A DNA stretch of 64,000 bases from Parapedobacter tibetensis (GCF_024643205.1 NZ_JAMKQJ010000004.1:310001-374000); one strand, 5' to 3'; shown: positions 16,715-26,090, counted from the stretch's first letter. The notes: a model not told the origin generated them from the letters alone. Made by a program: numbers and translations.

Positions 16715-17677
16715 GTGAAACAGAAAAAAAGGTTCTCTTTTCGATTTGCTGCTACATCGCTGTTGTGTCTGATTCATTTCGCAATGGTTGCTCAAAATGA
16801 TGGGACTCGCGAAAACCCGGTGTTCTCGCTAACGGTTTCTCCATTTGTCGGTTATGGCATATCGGATACCCGTTATTCAATCGCGGGAAACGAACAGGGA
16901 GAGCATCCTAACGTTCTGTCGGAACTGATATGGTCTGATCTGAAGGCTATACAATATGGTGTCGAGATGAGGGGTAGCGTTATCCGCAAAATCCCTTTTA
17001 AAATACGGTATACCCGGTCGGATGTGTTTAAAGGAGAGGTCTCTGATATCGATTATGCCGAAGATAATCGCCAGGCTATATTTTCCGAACAATACCTAAG
17101 CAGCCATGACGGTGTTGGTACGCATGTAAATGCACTATTGGGCTATACTGTATTGGACAGGCCCCCGTTTTCAATTTCATGCCTCGTAGGATTTGACTAT
17201 TTACATCAACGGGCGTATCTATTGAACCCCAGGGGAACCAATAGTGAAAGCGACCCGTTCGATTACGTTGAAGGGCTCAATTCATATTACAACACGAAGT
17301 GGGCATCCTTTGGAGCCAGCCTGTGGGTTGACTATACCGTATTCCAACCCTTATCCATTCATATGGATTTAGGGGGCTACAGATCGTCGTACACTGCATT
17401 CGGCAATTGGAACCTGATAAAGGATTTTGTTCATCCTAAAAGTTACACACACAAAGGGAGCGGTTTCCGCATTGACTGTGAGTTTAAATTATCTTATCAA
17501 TTAAATCAAACCTTTTGTTTCAAACTTGGTTATAACTACCAAGGCGCTTTATTGCGTGATGGGAAAGATCAATTATACTTAAAAAGTGGCGCTATCCAGC
17601 ACACCAGACTAAATGAAGTTAAATACCGTGCAAATAGCGCAAGTTTGGGCATTGCTTATCATTTCGTATCAAAATAA
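16715..17677 (+). CDS. Outer-membrane beta-barrel, omptin/Pom-like
   Basis: 320 aa from a GTG start; the frame is closed by a stop at 16700-16702, so no longer start exists. Signal peptide (FAATSLLCLIHFAMVAQ) then alternating beta strands ending in aromatic YHFVSK, as in outer-membrane barrels. LSELIWSDL and GEVSDIDYAEDNRQAIFS resemble the omptin fold and the Protochlamydia-type porin-like family, where DxD is part of the omptin active site. The second catalytic pair (Asp-x-His) is not clear; the nearest candidate is KDFVHP. Protease activity is therefore uncertain. It sits 25 bp upstream of the astacin-like gene, likely one operon. Confidence 0.55.
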   Translation: MKQKKRFSFRFAATSLLCLIHFAMVAQNDGTRENPVFSLTVSPFVGYGISDTRYSIAGNEQGEHPNVLSELIWSDLKAIQYGVEMRGSVIRKIPFKIRYTRSDVFKGEVSDIDYAEDNRQAIFSEQYLSSHDGVGTHVNALLGYTVLDRPPFSISCLVGFDYLHQRAYLLNPRGTNSESDPFDYVEGLNSYYNTKWASFGASLWVDYTVFQPLSIHMDLGGYRSSYTAFGNWNLIKDFVHPKSYTHKGSGFRIDCEFKLSYQLNQTFCFKLGYNYQGALLRDGKDQLYLKSGAIQHTRLNEVKYRANSASLGIAYHFVSK

Positions 17678-17702
17678 TCTATAAATCTAAAATCCAAGTA
17701 TT

Positions 17703-19109
17703 ATGAAAAAGAGTAAATGGGCAAATGTGGCTATTAAGTCTTGTTTGGTTGCTGCTTTGGTTGTAGCAGCCTTCGCCTGTAGCAAGGAAAATGTCGGGGA
17801 ACAGCAGACTGAATCGGTACAGTCAGAAGGGGTCGTATTTCACATGTTTGTGATCGATGGTAATAAGACAATCGTCAGAGAAGTAAATGGAGAGTTTTAT
17901 ATCTCCGATGACGAAATGTTAAGTAAAAGGCAGTTCAACATTCTAAAAAGACTTGCAAATGATGGTATAACAACTACAGAGCGTGGTGCAATTATCGCAG
18001 ATTTTGTAAAGAAATGGACAGATGGGATTTGGTACTATAAGATTGAGTCCAGCCGAGGTGCAGATATACAAGAGGCAATGAGCTGGATTTCTGATAATTC
18101 CAATGTGCGTTTTATCGAAAGAACCAATCAGTCGCAGTATGTGACTATTTATGATGCTGCTTCGAATGACACCGTCGCGTACTCTAATCATGTTGGTATG
18201 GAAACAGGAATATCCAATAAGGAAATAGTAATACATTCGGATTTCGGGATTGGGTCAATCGCCCATGAAATACTACACTCACTGGGCTTTTTCCACGAAC
18301 AAAGTAGACCGGACAGGGATAATTTTATTCGGGTATATGAGAACCGGCTACCAAATGATGCAGGTATTCGATATCAATACCAAATCAACCCGTTGTCCCA
18401 AGGGGTAGGTGCCTTTGACTTTAATTCAATCATGCTGTATTCCTCCTATTATAATGGGACAGTGATTATGGAAAATTTGGTCGATAATTCGACATGGTTT
18501 AATCAAAGAAGTCATCTATCTCAAGGGGATAAAGAAGGCCTTGCTCGTCTGTATGGACCAAGAATCGCTGGCCCAGCCCACATTTGCAACGATGGTACCT
18601 ATACAATAAGCGCAGGAACTGTTTCCTTGGATAATGCTACGGGAATTGCAACATTGACTGCGTTGGGGAACAATCAATATCAAATATCAAGAATTGGCAA
18701 CGCGAGTGGTGTTGTGACACTTAAATCTACCGTTGGTGGTAATACGACATCACGGAGTATTTACGTCGGTTACAATACTATACAATTAGGAATCGACAAT
18801 ATGGTAGACCTACAAGGTGACGGGACGGGGTCGGCAAATCGTTTTACGGTATTAGAGGGAAGTGGTGTTTATAGATACTTTGGAGTTCTAACCATATTTA
18901 ATACTACAGAAGCACCAACAACTTATACTTGGTCTAAGGTATCGGGGTCAACGGGTATACCTACTGTTTATTGGAATTCTTTAGGACCACGGGTAACGGT
19001 ATATTCAAAAGGAAAAGGTGGGTGGGTAAGACTAAAATGTACTGCTACAACAGCTTGTGCTTCATTTGAAAGGGATTATTATTTTTATGTGGGAATTCCG
19101 ACACCTTAA
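17703..19109 (+). CDS. Astacin-like (M12A) metalloprotease lipoprotein
   Basis: 468 aa. Lipobox VAAFACSKE (Cys26) predicts a lipoprotein. The protease domain has the full astacin signature HEILHSLGFFHEQSRPDRD starting at residue 188 (zinc ligands H188, H192, H198) and a Met-turn FNSIMLYSSYY. Residues 290-468 form a beta-rich, probably Ig-like domain with several Cys. Astacins are secreted zinc endopeptidases. It follows the omptin-like barrel, so the pair may act at the cell surface. Both lie between the two copies of the segmental duplication, which suggests insertion as a module. Confidence 0.88.
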   Translation: MKKSKWANVAIKSCLVAALVVAAFACSKENVGEQQTESVQSEGVVFHMFVIDGNKTIVREVNGEFYISDDEMLSKRQFNILKRLANDGITTTERGAIIADFVKKWTDGIWYYKIESSRGADIQEAMSWISDNSNVRFIERTNQSQYVTIYDAASNDTVAYSNHVGMETGISNKEIVIHSDFGIGSIAHEILHSLGFFHEQSRPDRDNFIRVYENRLPNDAGIRYQYQINPLSQGVGAFDFNSIMLYSSYYNGTVIMENLVDNSTWFNQRSHLSQGDKEGLARLYGPRIAGPAHICNDGTYTISAGTVSLDNATGIATLTALGNNQYQISRIGNASGVVTLKSTVGGNTTSRSIYVGYNTIQLGIDNMVDLQGDGTGSANRFTVLEGSGVYRYFGVLTIFNTTEAPTTYTWSKVSGSTGIPTVYWNSLGPRVTVYSKGKGGWVRLKCTATTACASFERDYYFYVGIPTP

Positions 19110-19125
19110 GCGTTGGCCGTAAAAA

Positions 19126-19607
19126 CTAGTACTGCCGTGTATTAATATTGAGCCATCCACTAACCTGAGGATGGCTTTTTAATACAACACCGGCACCGGG
19201 GATCGGCTTTATCCCTGCCTGCACCACTTGCCTATGCTGCTTGACCGTTTTGGGGATGTTGAACTTGGAAGATTGTACCCAATAAAAGGGGGAGCGGCTT
19301 TTCGCGCGCAATTTGTTCAACTCGGGAGCTCGATCATTCAACCAATCCTTCAGCCATTGCAATTTTCTGAGTACTGTGCTGACCTCGGCCGTGTTCGCAG
19401 TATGCAACTTTTGTAGGAGAAACAATAATCCCGCCGATTGCTATTGGAGTATCTGGTTACCGTGCATCCATCGATATCGACACTGCCGTCGCATTTCGTC
19501 GTATCACCAAGGTTGATTTTCCCGCTATTGTTCCCCAATGCCTTCAGTCCCGTTTGGTAACAGGTTTCCACAACAGGAGTTGCCACTACAGCTTTTTTAA
19601 ATGTCAT
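19126..19607 (-). pseudogene. Hypothetical gene broken by a small deletion/frameshift
   Basis: Two overlapping minus-strand frames join near 19425. The first starts at 19607 and reads GNNSGKINLGDTTKCDGSVD and IDGC, then NRRDYCFSYK. The second continues VSTVLRKLQWLKDWLNDRAP and FYWVQSSKFNIP to a stop near 19126. Together they look like one protein of about 150 residues. The pattern (GSVDID, then WLK.WLN..AP, then FYWV) matches a small unassigned family I have seen in Bacteroidota. The join appears to lack a few codons, so the gene is probably dead. Confidence 0.55.
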
Positions 19608-19635
19608 ATCAGGCGTCGGTTGGTTTTAAACTTCC

Positions 19636-20020
19636 TGGGCCGATACCCCATGGCAAATATCCGACCATCTTTATCAATAAAGCATGGTTTCCGTTTGTTC
19701 GCATAATCGTAATTCCTCGGAAATACACCCCTTGTACGATACGTGTGCAACAGCCAGCATCAGCTGTCTTTTTCCTGGAATTCCAAGGGCAGCGTAGAAA
19801 CGTCTGCATTCCAGAGTATGTTTTCGACATATTCAAGATGCGTGCCGATGCGTAAGTCTTCGTCCGTTTCATCGGTTGGTTACTTCGCGTACCTATCCTC
19901 GAAGCTGATGTCGCCAAGAATGGCATTTACGGATTGGTCCTTGTCATTCTTGGATTTTTTGTTGTGCATCCACAATGCGCCTGCAAATGCCAGTGCAAGT
20001 AAAAAGGTTAAGATTTTCAT
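19636..20020 (-). pseudogene. Truncated, inactivated copy of the secreted-protein gene
   Basis: Start at 20020 with signal peptide MKILTFLLALAFAGALWMHN, nearly identical to the gene at 15299-16261. A TAA replaces a codon after about residue 45 (DRYAK then stop), and small deletions follow; similarity ends near CFIDKDGRIC. Only the first 125 or so residues are represented. It is the product of the segmental duplication. Confidence 0.85.
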
Positions 20021-20152
20021 AATTGTATTGTTTTTTGATTAGTTTATTTATTGGATAGAACGGCGGGCGGGTTGATTTCGCTACAATACGTGATTGTGGT
20101 GACCGGATTTGGTTTTAAAGCGGGTCCATATACAAGTCAATTAGCCAAAACA

Positions 20153-20185
20153 AAAAAGCAGCAAAACTGAGTTTGCTGCTTTTTC
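20153..20185 (-). terminator. Terminator of the susCD operon
   Basis: Stem of AGCAGCAAA(A)C with GTTTGCTGCT, loop TGA, flanked by A runs on one side and T runs on the other, so it can work on both strands. On the minus strand it lies 57 bp after the susD stop. Confidence 0.82.
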
Positions 20186-20241
20186 GTGAATTTATCGTTG
20201 GTCAATCCAATAACTCACCCTCTCATTATATTCAAGATACA

Positions 20242-21729
20242 TTATGGATTGGCATCCCACCAAACAGGTGTATAAATGAATTCTGTATCCGGAAAATTAT
20301 TATTTGACGTAATTTCACTATTTGGATATGGAAATCTAAGCGGCATTCTTCCAGCGCCGATAATAGAGGCTTCTGAGACCACGAAGAAATCCGGGAAACC
20401 GGTTCTTCTCCACTCCGTCCACGCTTCAAAACCTTGAGTACCACACATTGCATAATATTTTTGGGTGATAATGGCTTTAATCCGGCTTTCTTCACTACCA
20501 CTAAACACAGCGTCTGGCGCGTTCGCAATATAAGCATCCGCTTCCGATGTCAGACCTACTGCTGTAAAGCTTTCGCGAATACCCTGCATAAATGCGCTTT
20601 CAGCATCAGCTGTTCCCCAACCCCTCACAGCAGCTTCAGCCTGCAAAAAATAGGTTTCCGCCGCTGAGAAAAACTTAACTGGGGCTACCGCAGAGGCGGT
20701 ATTGTTTGCTCTACCACCGACCAAAGAAGAGGGAGGGGAGTATGATCTGCCTGTATAATCCGTATTATCATAGGCTCCCTGAGGCAAGGACGTGATAGAA
20801 TCCTGAGGTTCCCCATTAGCATTTAATAGCGGATCGTAAAACTTGAATACCCTGGGGTCGTTGTTCCGATTAAAATTGCTCACTGCGGTTCTGCTGGCTA
20901 TAAGATTTTGTGTATAGCCTAATCCTACCATTTCATTGTAAAGCGGGTTTTCGTTGCCCCCTACGGTAGAATATTCAATCTGTGCGTCTGTATCTAAAAA
21001 GGCAGCGCCAGCGCTATAAAGGTCCTGAATTCCACTACTCGCCAATTCAGGATTGATTTCTGATAACCTTAGGTAAGCCTTCAACTTTAATATATTGGCA
21101 AAGCTTATCCAGCGGTCCATGTCTCCTTGAAAAATCATGTCTTGTGCACCGGGATCCACTGCATTTGTCGTCCCTGCCAAAGTAATACCTTGATCTAAAT
21201 AATAGAAAATGCTATCATAAACAACTGCTTGGCTGTCATAATTAGGATCACTATATTCGTTGGCATTAAGGGCCTCAGTTAACGGAATATCACCAAAAGC
21301 ATCTGTAGCTACCTGAAAAGCATAAGCTTTAAGTATATAAGCAATGGCTTTATAATATTCAGAAGACGGGTTGTCTTGGTCGTTTATGATTAATTGAGCG
21401 TTATTCAATGCATTGCGGTATAGAATTCTCCATGCCACATTAAATGCAGTATTGGCCACATTATAGTCTTCAATAGTTTTATACTGCGAAGATGCAACAT
21501 TTTGCGCCCAGTATTGACTCCAAATACCTCCATAGATTTGGAAAGAATTCCCAACTACTTGGCCTAATGCTGCTTCAACTGTCGGTAACAGTAAAGCAGG
21601 CGTTGCCGAATCCGGATTATTCGGGTTTTCATTGATATCCAAAAACTTCTTACAGCCTGAAAAGCTGAATATGCTAATAAGCATTAATATTCCTACATGC
21701 TTACCGCTTAAAAAATATCTTGTTCTCAT
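20242..21729 (-). CDS. SusD/RagB family outer-membrane nutrient-binding lipoprotein
   Basis: 495 aa. Signal peptide with lipobox FSFSGCKKFLDINENPNNPD; Cys26 would be lipidated. TPR-like helical family features follow (LNNAQLIINDQD, KAIAYILKAYAFQVATDAFGD, KVNLTE-like PLTEALNANEY) and the C-terminus has FEAWTEWRRTGFP and TPVWWDANP. It binds substrate at the cell surface and forms a lid over the SusC barrel. The gene follows susC by 18 bp. No hydrolase, sigma or anti-sigma gene is nearby, so the substrate cannot be inferred. Confidence 0.95.
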   Translation of the reverse strand: MRTRYFLSGKHVGILMLISIFSFSGCKKFLDINENPNNPDSATPALLLPTVEAALGQVVGNSFQIYGGIWSQYWAQNVASSQYKTIEDYNVANTAFNVAWRILYRNALNNAQLIINDQDNPSSEYYKAIAYILKAYAFQVATDAFGDIPLTEALNANEYSDPNYDSQAVVYDSIFYYLDQGITLAGTTNAVDPGAQDMIFQGDMDRWISFANILKLKAYLRLSEINPELASSGIQDLYSAGAAFLDTDAQIEYSTVGGNENPLYNEMVGLGYTQNLIASRTAVSNFNRNNDPRVFKFYDPLLNANGEPQDSITSLPQGAYDNTDYTGRSYSPPSSLVGGRANNTASAVAPVKFFSAAETYFLQAEAAVRGWGTADAESAFMQGIRESFTAVGLTSEADAYIANAPDAVFSGSEESRIKAIITQKYYAMCGTQGFEAWTEWRRTGFPDFFVVSEASIIGAGRMPLRFPYPNSEITSNNNFPDTEFIYTPVWWDANP

Positions 21730-21747
21730 AATAAATAGCGATTGATG

Positions 21748-24700
21748 TTAAAATGAAACCTTTACATTCAAACCATAATTGCGAACGGAAGGTTCCGCTG
21801 TGAAGTCAAACCCTTGGTCATTACCCGCACCTGTGGAATTTATTTCCGGATCCGCAAATTGATTCTCTTCGGGCGTCCAAATAAACAGGTTATTCCCATA
21901 CAAACCTATGGTCAAAGAACCAAATGGTGTGCGGGTAAGTTGCTGTTTACTGAATGTATAAGCAATCGCCATAGAGCGTAATTTTACATAAGAAGCGTCT
22001 AATATACTCACCCCTGCTTCGCGACTCGGATAATAATTTTGTTTGAAATATGTATATTCGGTATTAACGATGCTGTTGCCATCGTCATCCAAGTATACCG
22101 AATTCGGGAAAATAACCCTATTACGTTCTCCACCTGTCTCTGCAGAGCTACCTACGAAAGCCATGATATCTTTGGTCCGTGAAAAGAACTTGCCTCCATG
22201 CTTCATATCAAATAGCGCATTCAACGACCAATTTTTATAAGTAAAGTTGGTACCCCAAGATGCCTGGAATTTGGGATTATAACTACCTAAATAAACAGCT
22301 CCTGAGGTAGGAATAGGCATACCGTTCGCCGGGTCTATGATTGTTCTTCCCTCTGAATCCTTAGATTCAGTTACAGAATAAAATTGGCCATAGGGTCTGC
22401 CTTCGGCAGCCACAATACCCATACCGCCGAATCCGCCTAAAGAAACTTGATCTACGCCCAGACTTGACACCGTGTTGTTATTCTTGGTAAAGGTGCCATA
22501 AAGTTCCCAAGTGAGGCCATAGTCTGTCTTTACAGGCGTACCTCTCATTGCTAATTCGACACCATTATTTTCTACTTTCCCTGCATTTATCACCTTAAAA
22601 CCATAACCTGTTGATTCCGCGATGGGAATCGTCAATATTTGGTCCCTTGAAGAATTTCTATAGTAGGTAAAGTCAAGAGATAGTCTGTTGCCTATGAAAA
22701 AACCAAGTTCAGTTCCAACTTCGATAGAAGTTGTAATCTCAGGCTTAAGCACTTCGTTACCTATCGTGCTACTTGACATCAATGCGGCAACATTGCCAAA
22801 TGGGAAAGTGGTGCTTCCGAAATTACCACTTATTTGTCCCCTTGAAAAAGTAGTCAACAACTGATAGGGATCCGTATCGTTACCAACCTGTGCCCAGCTT
22901 GCTCGCACCTTACCAAAACTCAATACATCAGATTCCTGATTTAGGAGTTCCGAAAACACAAACGAACTGCTTACACTTGGGTAAAAAAAGGAATTGTTAT
23001 TTTTTGGTAGTGTTGACGACCAGTCATTTCTGGCGGTAGCCTCGAAAAAGAGCATATTCTTGTACGCCAAGTTTAAGTCAGCATAAACCCCAACTAATCT
23101 CCTCCTACTATAACTATCCCGAACCACGTTCACTGGACCGTTACTATTGGCCAAATTATACCATTCAGGCACGACCAAGCCACCACTGGCGTTGGTCGCC
23201 GTTTGGTTATCCGTCACAAAACGTTGACGAATGTTATTCCCAATCATTAGCGAGCCTTGAAAATCACTATTAAACCGATGGGTGGCGGTGGCCATGAAAT
23301 CATGTACAATCTCACTCACATTAATCTGTCTTATTTCATAGGCACCGTTGCTTACATATGCATTATCATCGTCATCATAATTACCGGACGTTTTATCCGC
23401 CGGGTAAAATTCATATTTAGGGGAGAGCCGTCTTCTCCGGTCAGTGTAGGTATCTACCCCTATCCTTTCTTGGAAATTCAGCCATTCAACTGGTTTATAT
23501 CCCATATTCACATTTCCGGTAATGCGATTTACCTCATTCAGATTCTCAAAGGCATCCAACACATAATAAGGGCTCAGCGCATATGCTCCGGTATACCCAT
23601 ACAGGTCATCGTGCGGCACACCATCATCACCTAGATAACCAAAGCTATAATACTTATTGCTCAGGTCTCCCATCTCATCGATAGGGATATCTCGAGCAGT
23701 TTGCAAGACTTTGTCATATACTGATGCGTTATTCTGCCCACCCCCTACGGTACTACTATTAATACGGCTATAGTTAACCGATACACCCGCATTAAATTTG
23801 TTACTGAATTCCGCAGTTCCGTTGAATCGAATACCATACCGATTATAACTGTCGGTTGAAGTCGGATATACCCCATCAGAATTCAGTGAGTTCAACCCAA
23901 GATAAAAGGATGTTTTCTCTCCACCACCTGAAAAACTCAAATTATTATCAGAAGCTATTCCAGTATCAAAAAAATTGCGGACATTGTTAGGCAGGACTGC
24001 GTAAGGTTTCTGAAGTCTTACACCATCAATTTCTTGCCCCCATTCCTGCATTTCACCTGTAAAGGGCGCACCCCAGCTCCAGTTTTCCTTGGGATCTGTT
24101 TCATAAACGGGATTCCCATCGGCATCGAATCCAGCGAGATAACCCTGTCCATATTCATTTTGAAAATCAGGTAGTTTCAAAATAGAAGACAGCGTGTTTG
24201 AGGTGTTAAAGGTTATTTCTGTTTTTTCAGCGCCTTGCTTTCCTTTTTTGGTGGTAATAATCAATGCGCCATTGGAAGCTCTTGATCCGTATAGCGCAGC
24301 CGCCGCTGGCCCTTTCAAGGCGGTAACCGATTCAATATCATCTGTATTGATATCATTACCCCGGTTACCAAAATCTAAACTGGATAAAGCATTAACACCT
24401 CCAATAATGCTTGAATTATCAATAGGCACACCATCGACAACGATTAACGCTTGGTTATTTCCCGAAATCGATGTTCCGCCACGAAAAACAATCCTAGATG
24501 AACTACCCGGAGAGTTCGCTGTGGAGGTAATATTAACCCCGGCTACTTTTCCCGCCAACGAGTTAATGGCACTCACATTTCTACCTTGTAATAATTCATC
24601 GCTTGAGATTGTAGGGGCCGAATAACCCAACGTTTTCTTTTCCCTAGAAATGGATTGGGCTGTAACGACAACCTCCATTAATTCTGAAAATTCAGAATCA

Positions 24701-24987
24701 AGTGTTACATTAATGATATCTTGGTTTCCAATTGGTATTGTTTGGGAAGTGTATCCTATAATACTGAATGTTAAAGATTTGGCGTTGTCAGGAACCGATA
24801 AGGAGTAGCGACCATTTCCATCTGTTGCCGTGCCACCAGTGGCTCCTGTTACTACCACGGTTACGCCTGACAATGGTTCTCCTGTCCCAGATGTTGTCAC
24901 ACTACCACTGATTCTCCTATCTTGAGCATACACTGATCCTATCAGCAGTACCCCAATCATAAAGAAACATAGTATTTTTTGTTTCAT
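21748..24987 (-). CDS. SusC/RagA family TonB-dependent outer-membrane transporter
   Basis: 1079 aa. Signal peptide, then a CarboxypepD_reg-like domain (GSVTTSGTGEPLSGVTVVVT), the SusC-specific plug region (SAINSLAGKVAGVNITS, VFRGGTSISGNNQALIVVDG, VTALKGPAAAALYGSRASNG) and a 22-strand barrel ending in Phe (NVKVSF). It imports large ligands with TonB energy and its SusD partner. No N-terminal anti-sigma-interacting (STN) domain is visible, in keeping with the absence of sigma/anti-sigma genes. The promoter at 25401-25431 implies a leader of about 400 nt. Confidence 0.96.
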   Translation of the reverse strand: MKQKILCFFMIGVLLIGSVYAQDRRISGSVTTSGTGEPLSGVTVVVTGATGGTATDGNGRYSLSVPDNAKSLTFSIIGYTSQTIPIGNQDIINVTLDSEFSELMEVVVTAQSISREKKTLGYSAPTISSDELLQGRNVSAINSLAGKVAGVNITSTANSPGSSSRIVFRGGTSISGNNQALIVVDGVPIDNSSIIGGVNALSSLDFGNRGNDINTDDIESVTALKGPAAAALYGSRASNGALIITTKKGKQGAEKTEITFNTSNTLSSILKLPDFQNEYGQGYLAGFDADGNPVYETDPKENWSWGAPFTGEMQEWGQEIDGVRLQKPYAVLPNNVRNFFDTGIASDNNLSFSGGGEKTSFYLGLNSLNSDGVYPTSTDSYNRYGIRFNGTAEFSNKFNAGVSVNYSRINSSTVGGGQNNASVYDKVLQTARDIPIDEMGDLSNKYYSFGYLGDDGVPHDDLYGYTGAYALSPYYVLDAFENLNEVNRITGNVNMGYKPVEWLNFQERIGVDTYTDRRRRLSPKYEFYPADKTSGNYDDDDNAYVSNGAYEIRQINVSEIVHDFMATATHRFNSDFQGSLMIGNNIRQRFVTDNQTATNASGGLVVPEWYNLANSNGPVNVVRDSYSRRRLVGVYADLNLAYKNMLFFEATARNDWSSTLPKNNNSFFYPSVSSSFVFSELLNQESDVLSFGKVRASWAQVGNDTDPYQLLTTFSRGQISGNFGSTTFPFGNVAALMSSSTIGNEVLKPEITTSIEVGTELGFFIGNRLSLDFTYYRNSSRDQILTIPIAESTGYGFKVINAGKVENNGVELAMRGTPVKTDYGLTWELYGTFTKNNNTVSSLGVDQVSLGGFGGMGIVAAEGRPYGQFYSVTESKDSEGRTIIDPANGMPIPTSGAVYLGSYNPKFQASWGTNFTYKNWSLNALFDMKHGGKFFSRTKDIMAFVGSSAETGGERNRVIFPNSVYLDDDGNSIVNTEYTYFKQNYYPSREAGVSILDASYVKLRSMAIAYTFSKQQLTRTPFGSLTIGLYGNNLFIWTPEENQFADPEINSTGAGNDQGFDFTAEPSVRNYGLNVKVSF

Positions 24988-25132
24988 GTGTTTGTGAATT
25001 TGGTTAAAAAATAAAAAAATAGTAATCTATAAAAGCTTGCCTGATTCTTGAAATCCAACTTATCGTTAGGTTTGAATGTTTGGAAAAATCAGTTGACATA
25101 GTTATCCATCAGGCTTGATAACAAGACAAAAT

Positions 25133-25222
25133 CTACCCAGTTGGAAAAACAACCAAATAATTGCCGCCGTTACCGCGCTGTCCATTATCATATGCCGGAA
25201 CATAGTTTTGCTGAGGTAGCAC
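25133..25222 (-). other. Small ORF in the susC leader (29 codons)
   Basis: GTG at 25222 opens a frame to TAG at 25133-25135, reading VLPQQNYVPAYDNGQRGNGG and then NYLVVFPTG. The Gly/Asn-rich, codon-regular sequence looks more protein-like than random DNA. It lies inside the transcribed leader of susC and could be a leader peptide or the C-terminal scrap of a lost gene. The rest of 24988-25728 shows the promoter below and no other recognisable gene. Confidence 0.3.
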
Positions 25223-25400
25223 AGTTGTTTAACTACTAGATTGGAAGAGGAAAATCTGTATTAATAGAAAACCAATACGTTTGGCTTGATTAGCCAATGA
25301 TTGCCAAATAAGAAATTCCGTGTTGTGTAAAAATACCCAATAACTCCGTTTAAACGTTAAACTGCGCTTAATTAATACATGTTTTATTCTATCGCTGTGT

Positions 25401-25431
25401 CAAAAATACGATGTAGATTTCTATAATCAAA
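25401..25431 (-). promoter_or_regulatory. Promoter of susCD
   Basis: On the minus strand TTTG (25431-25428), exactly 19 bases, then TATTTTTG (25408-25401): a perfect Bacteroidota housekeeping promoter. The next gene on this strand is susC, whose ATG is about 407 nt from the expected transcription start near 25394. Confidence 0.65.
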
Positions 25432-25728
25432 TTATTTATTATAAAAAAGTTAATAAATGTTAAAGAAATTGTAGGAAGAATCTCATTGGCGTAGTTTACC
25501 CACCTGTATCAGCCGCAATAAACATCGTTGAATATCAACACAATAGATTTCATTGGGCTGAAAACTTATGCTGAATGATTAAATACACATCTATTATAAA
25601 TCACAGCCATAGATGTAACGAGGAGAATGAATGGACATGGACAGTGTAGATGACGGTGAATAGCGGATGGTTAATTGATTAATTAACAATCTGATTTTTT
25701 TACTACTTTCGTAATAAAGATATAAACC

Positions 25729-25995
25729 ATGAGTGCAAAAACCATTTTCATCATCGTACTTACCGTATTGGTTACGATCATTCTCATGAAAAACATGGAT
25801 GAGGTTAATTTCTGGATATTCGGCACACGGACTGTACCCAAACTAGCCGTATTGGGTACGATGTTTTTCGTTGGTGCTGTGGTGGGATTCCTACTTGGCC
25901 GTCCTAGGAAGCGGACGGTCATCCGGGAGAGCGAGTCCGAGGATACTTCTTTTGAAAAGCCGTTGGATGATGAGGACGATGCGTATATAAATTAA
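25729..25995 (+). CDS. LapA-domain (DUF1049) small membrane protein
   Basis: 88 aa. Two membrane segments (residues 3-20 and 39-58) joined by MDEVNFWIFGTRTVPK, then a charged tail starting LLGRPRKR and ending in acidic residues (SESEDTSFEKPLDDEDD). This is the DUF1049 layout; in E. coli LapA works with LapB in LPS regulation, but no lapB gene is adjacent. A TACTTTCG at 25704-25711 is a one-mismatch -7 element. Confidence 0.75.
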   Translation: MSAKTIFIIVLTVLVTIILMKNMDEVNFWIFGTRTVPKLAVLGTMFFVGAVVGFLLGRPRKRTVIRESESEDTSFEKPLDDEDDAYIN

Positions 25996-26069
25996 ACCCC
26001 ATAGGTTTAGCCGGTACATCGTGGCAGCACGCACATGTGCCGCCCTAGGCGGTAAACCTATGAGGTTTT
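25994..26069. repeat. Interspersed palindromic repeat, copy 2
   Basis: Between the converging lapA-like and lipoprotein genes. Ends AAACCCCATAGGTTT and AAACCTATGAGGTTTT are inverted; the inner GCACATGTGCCGCCCTAGGCGG closely matches copy 1 at 2830-2899. In this position it could act as a bidirectional terminator. Confidence 0.75.
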
Positions 26070-26090
26070 CCTGATACCGTTAGTGGTGGA

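Larger units (their letters stand above)
19636..20190. repeat. Segmental duplication, copy 2
   Basis: Direct copy of 15880-16475, covering the dead gene start, its upstream region and the hairpin that terminates susD. Between the copies lie the barrel, astacin and broken hypothetical genes. Confidence 0.85.

Noticed and set aside
19609..19926. Minus-strand frame of 105 codons overlapping the dead duplicate
   Set aside because: It is in a different frame from the ancestral gene and has no recognisable features; it arises from the duplicated sequence.
25045..25075. Plus-strand TTG and TAGGTTTG in the susC leader
   Set aside because: The spacing is 16 or 17 bases and no plus-strand gene follows for 650 bp.
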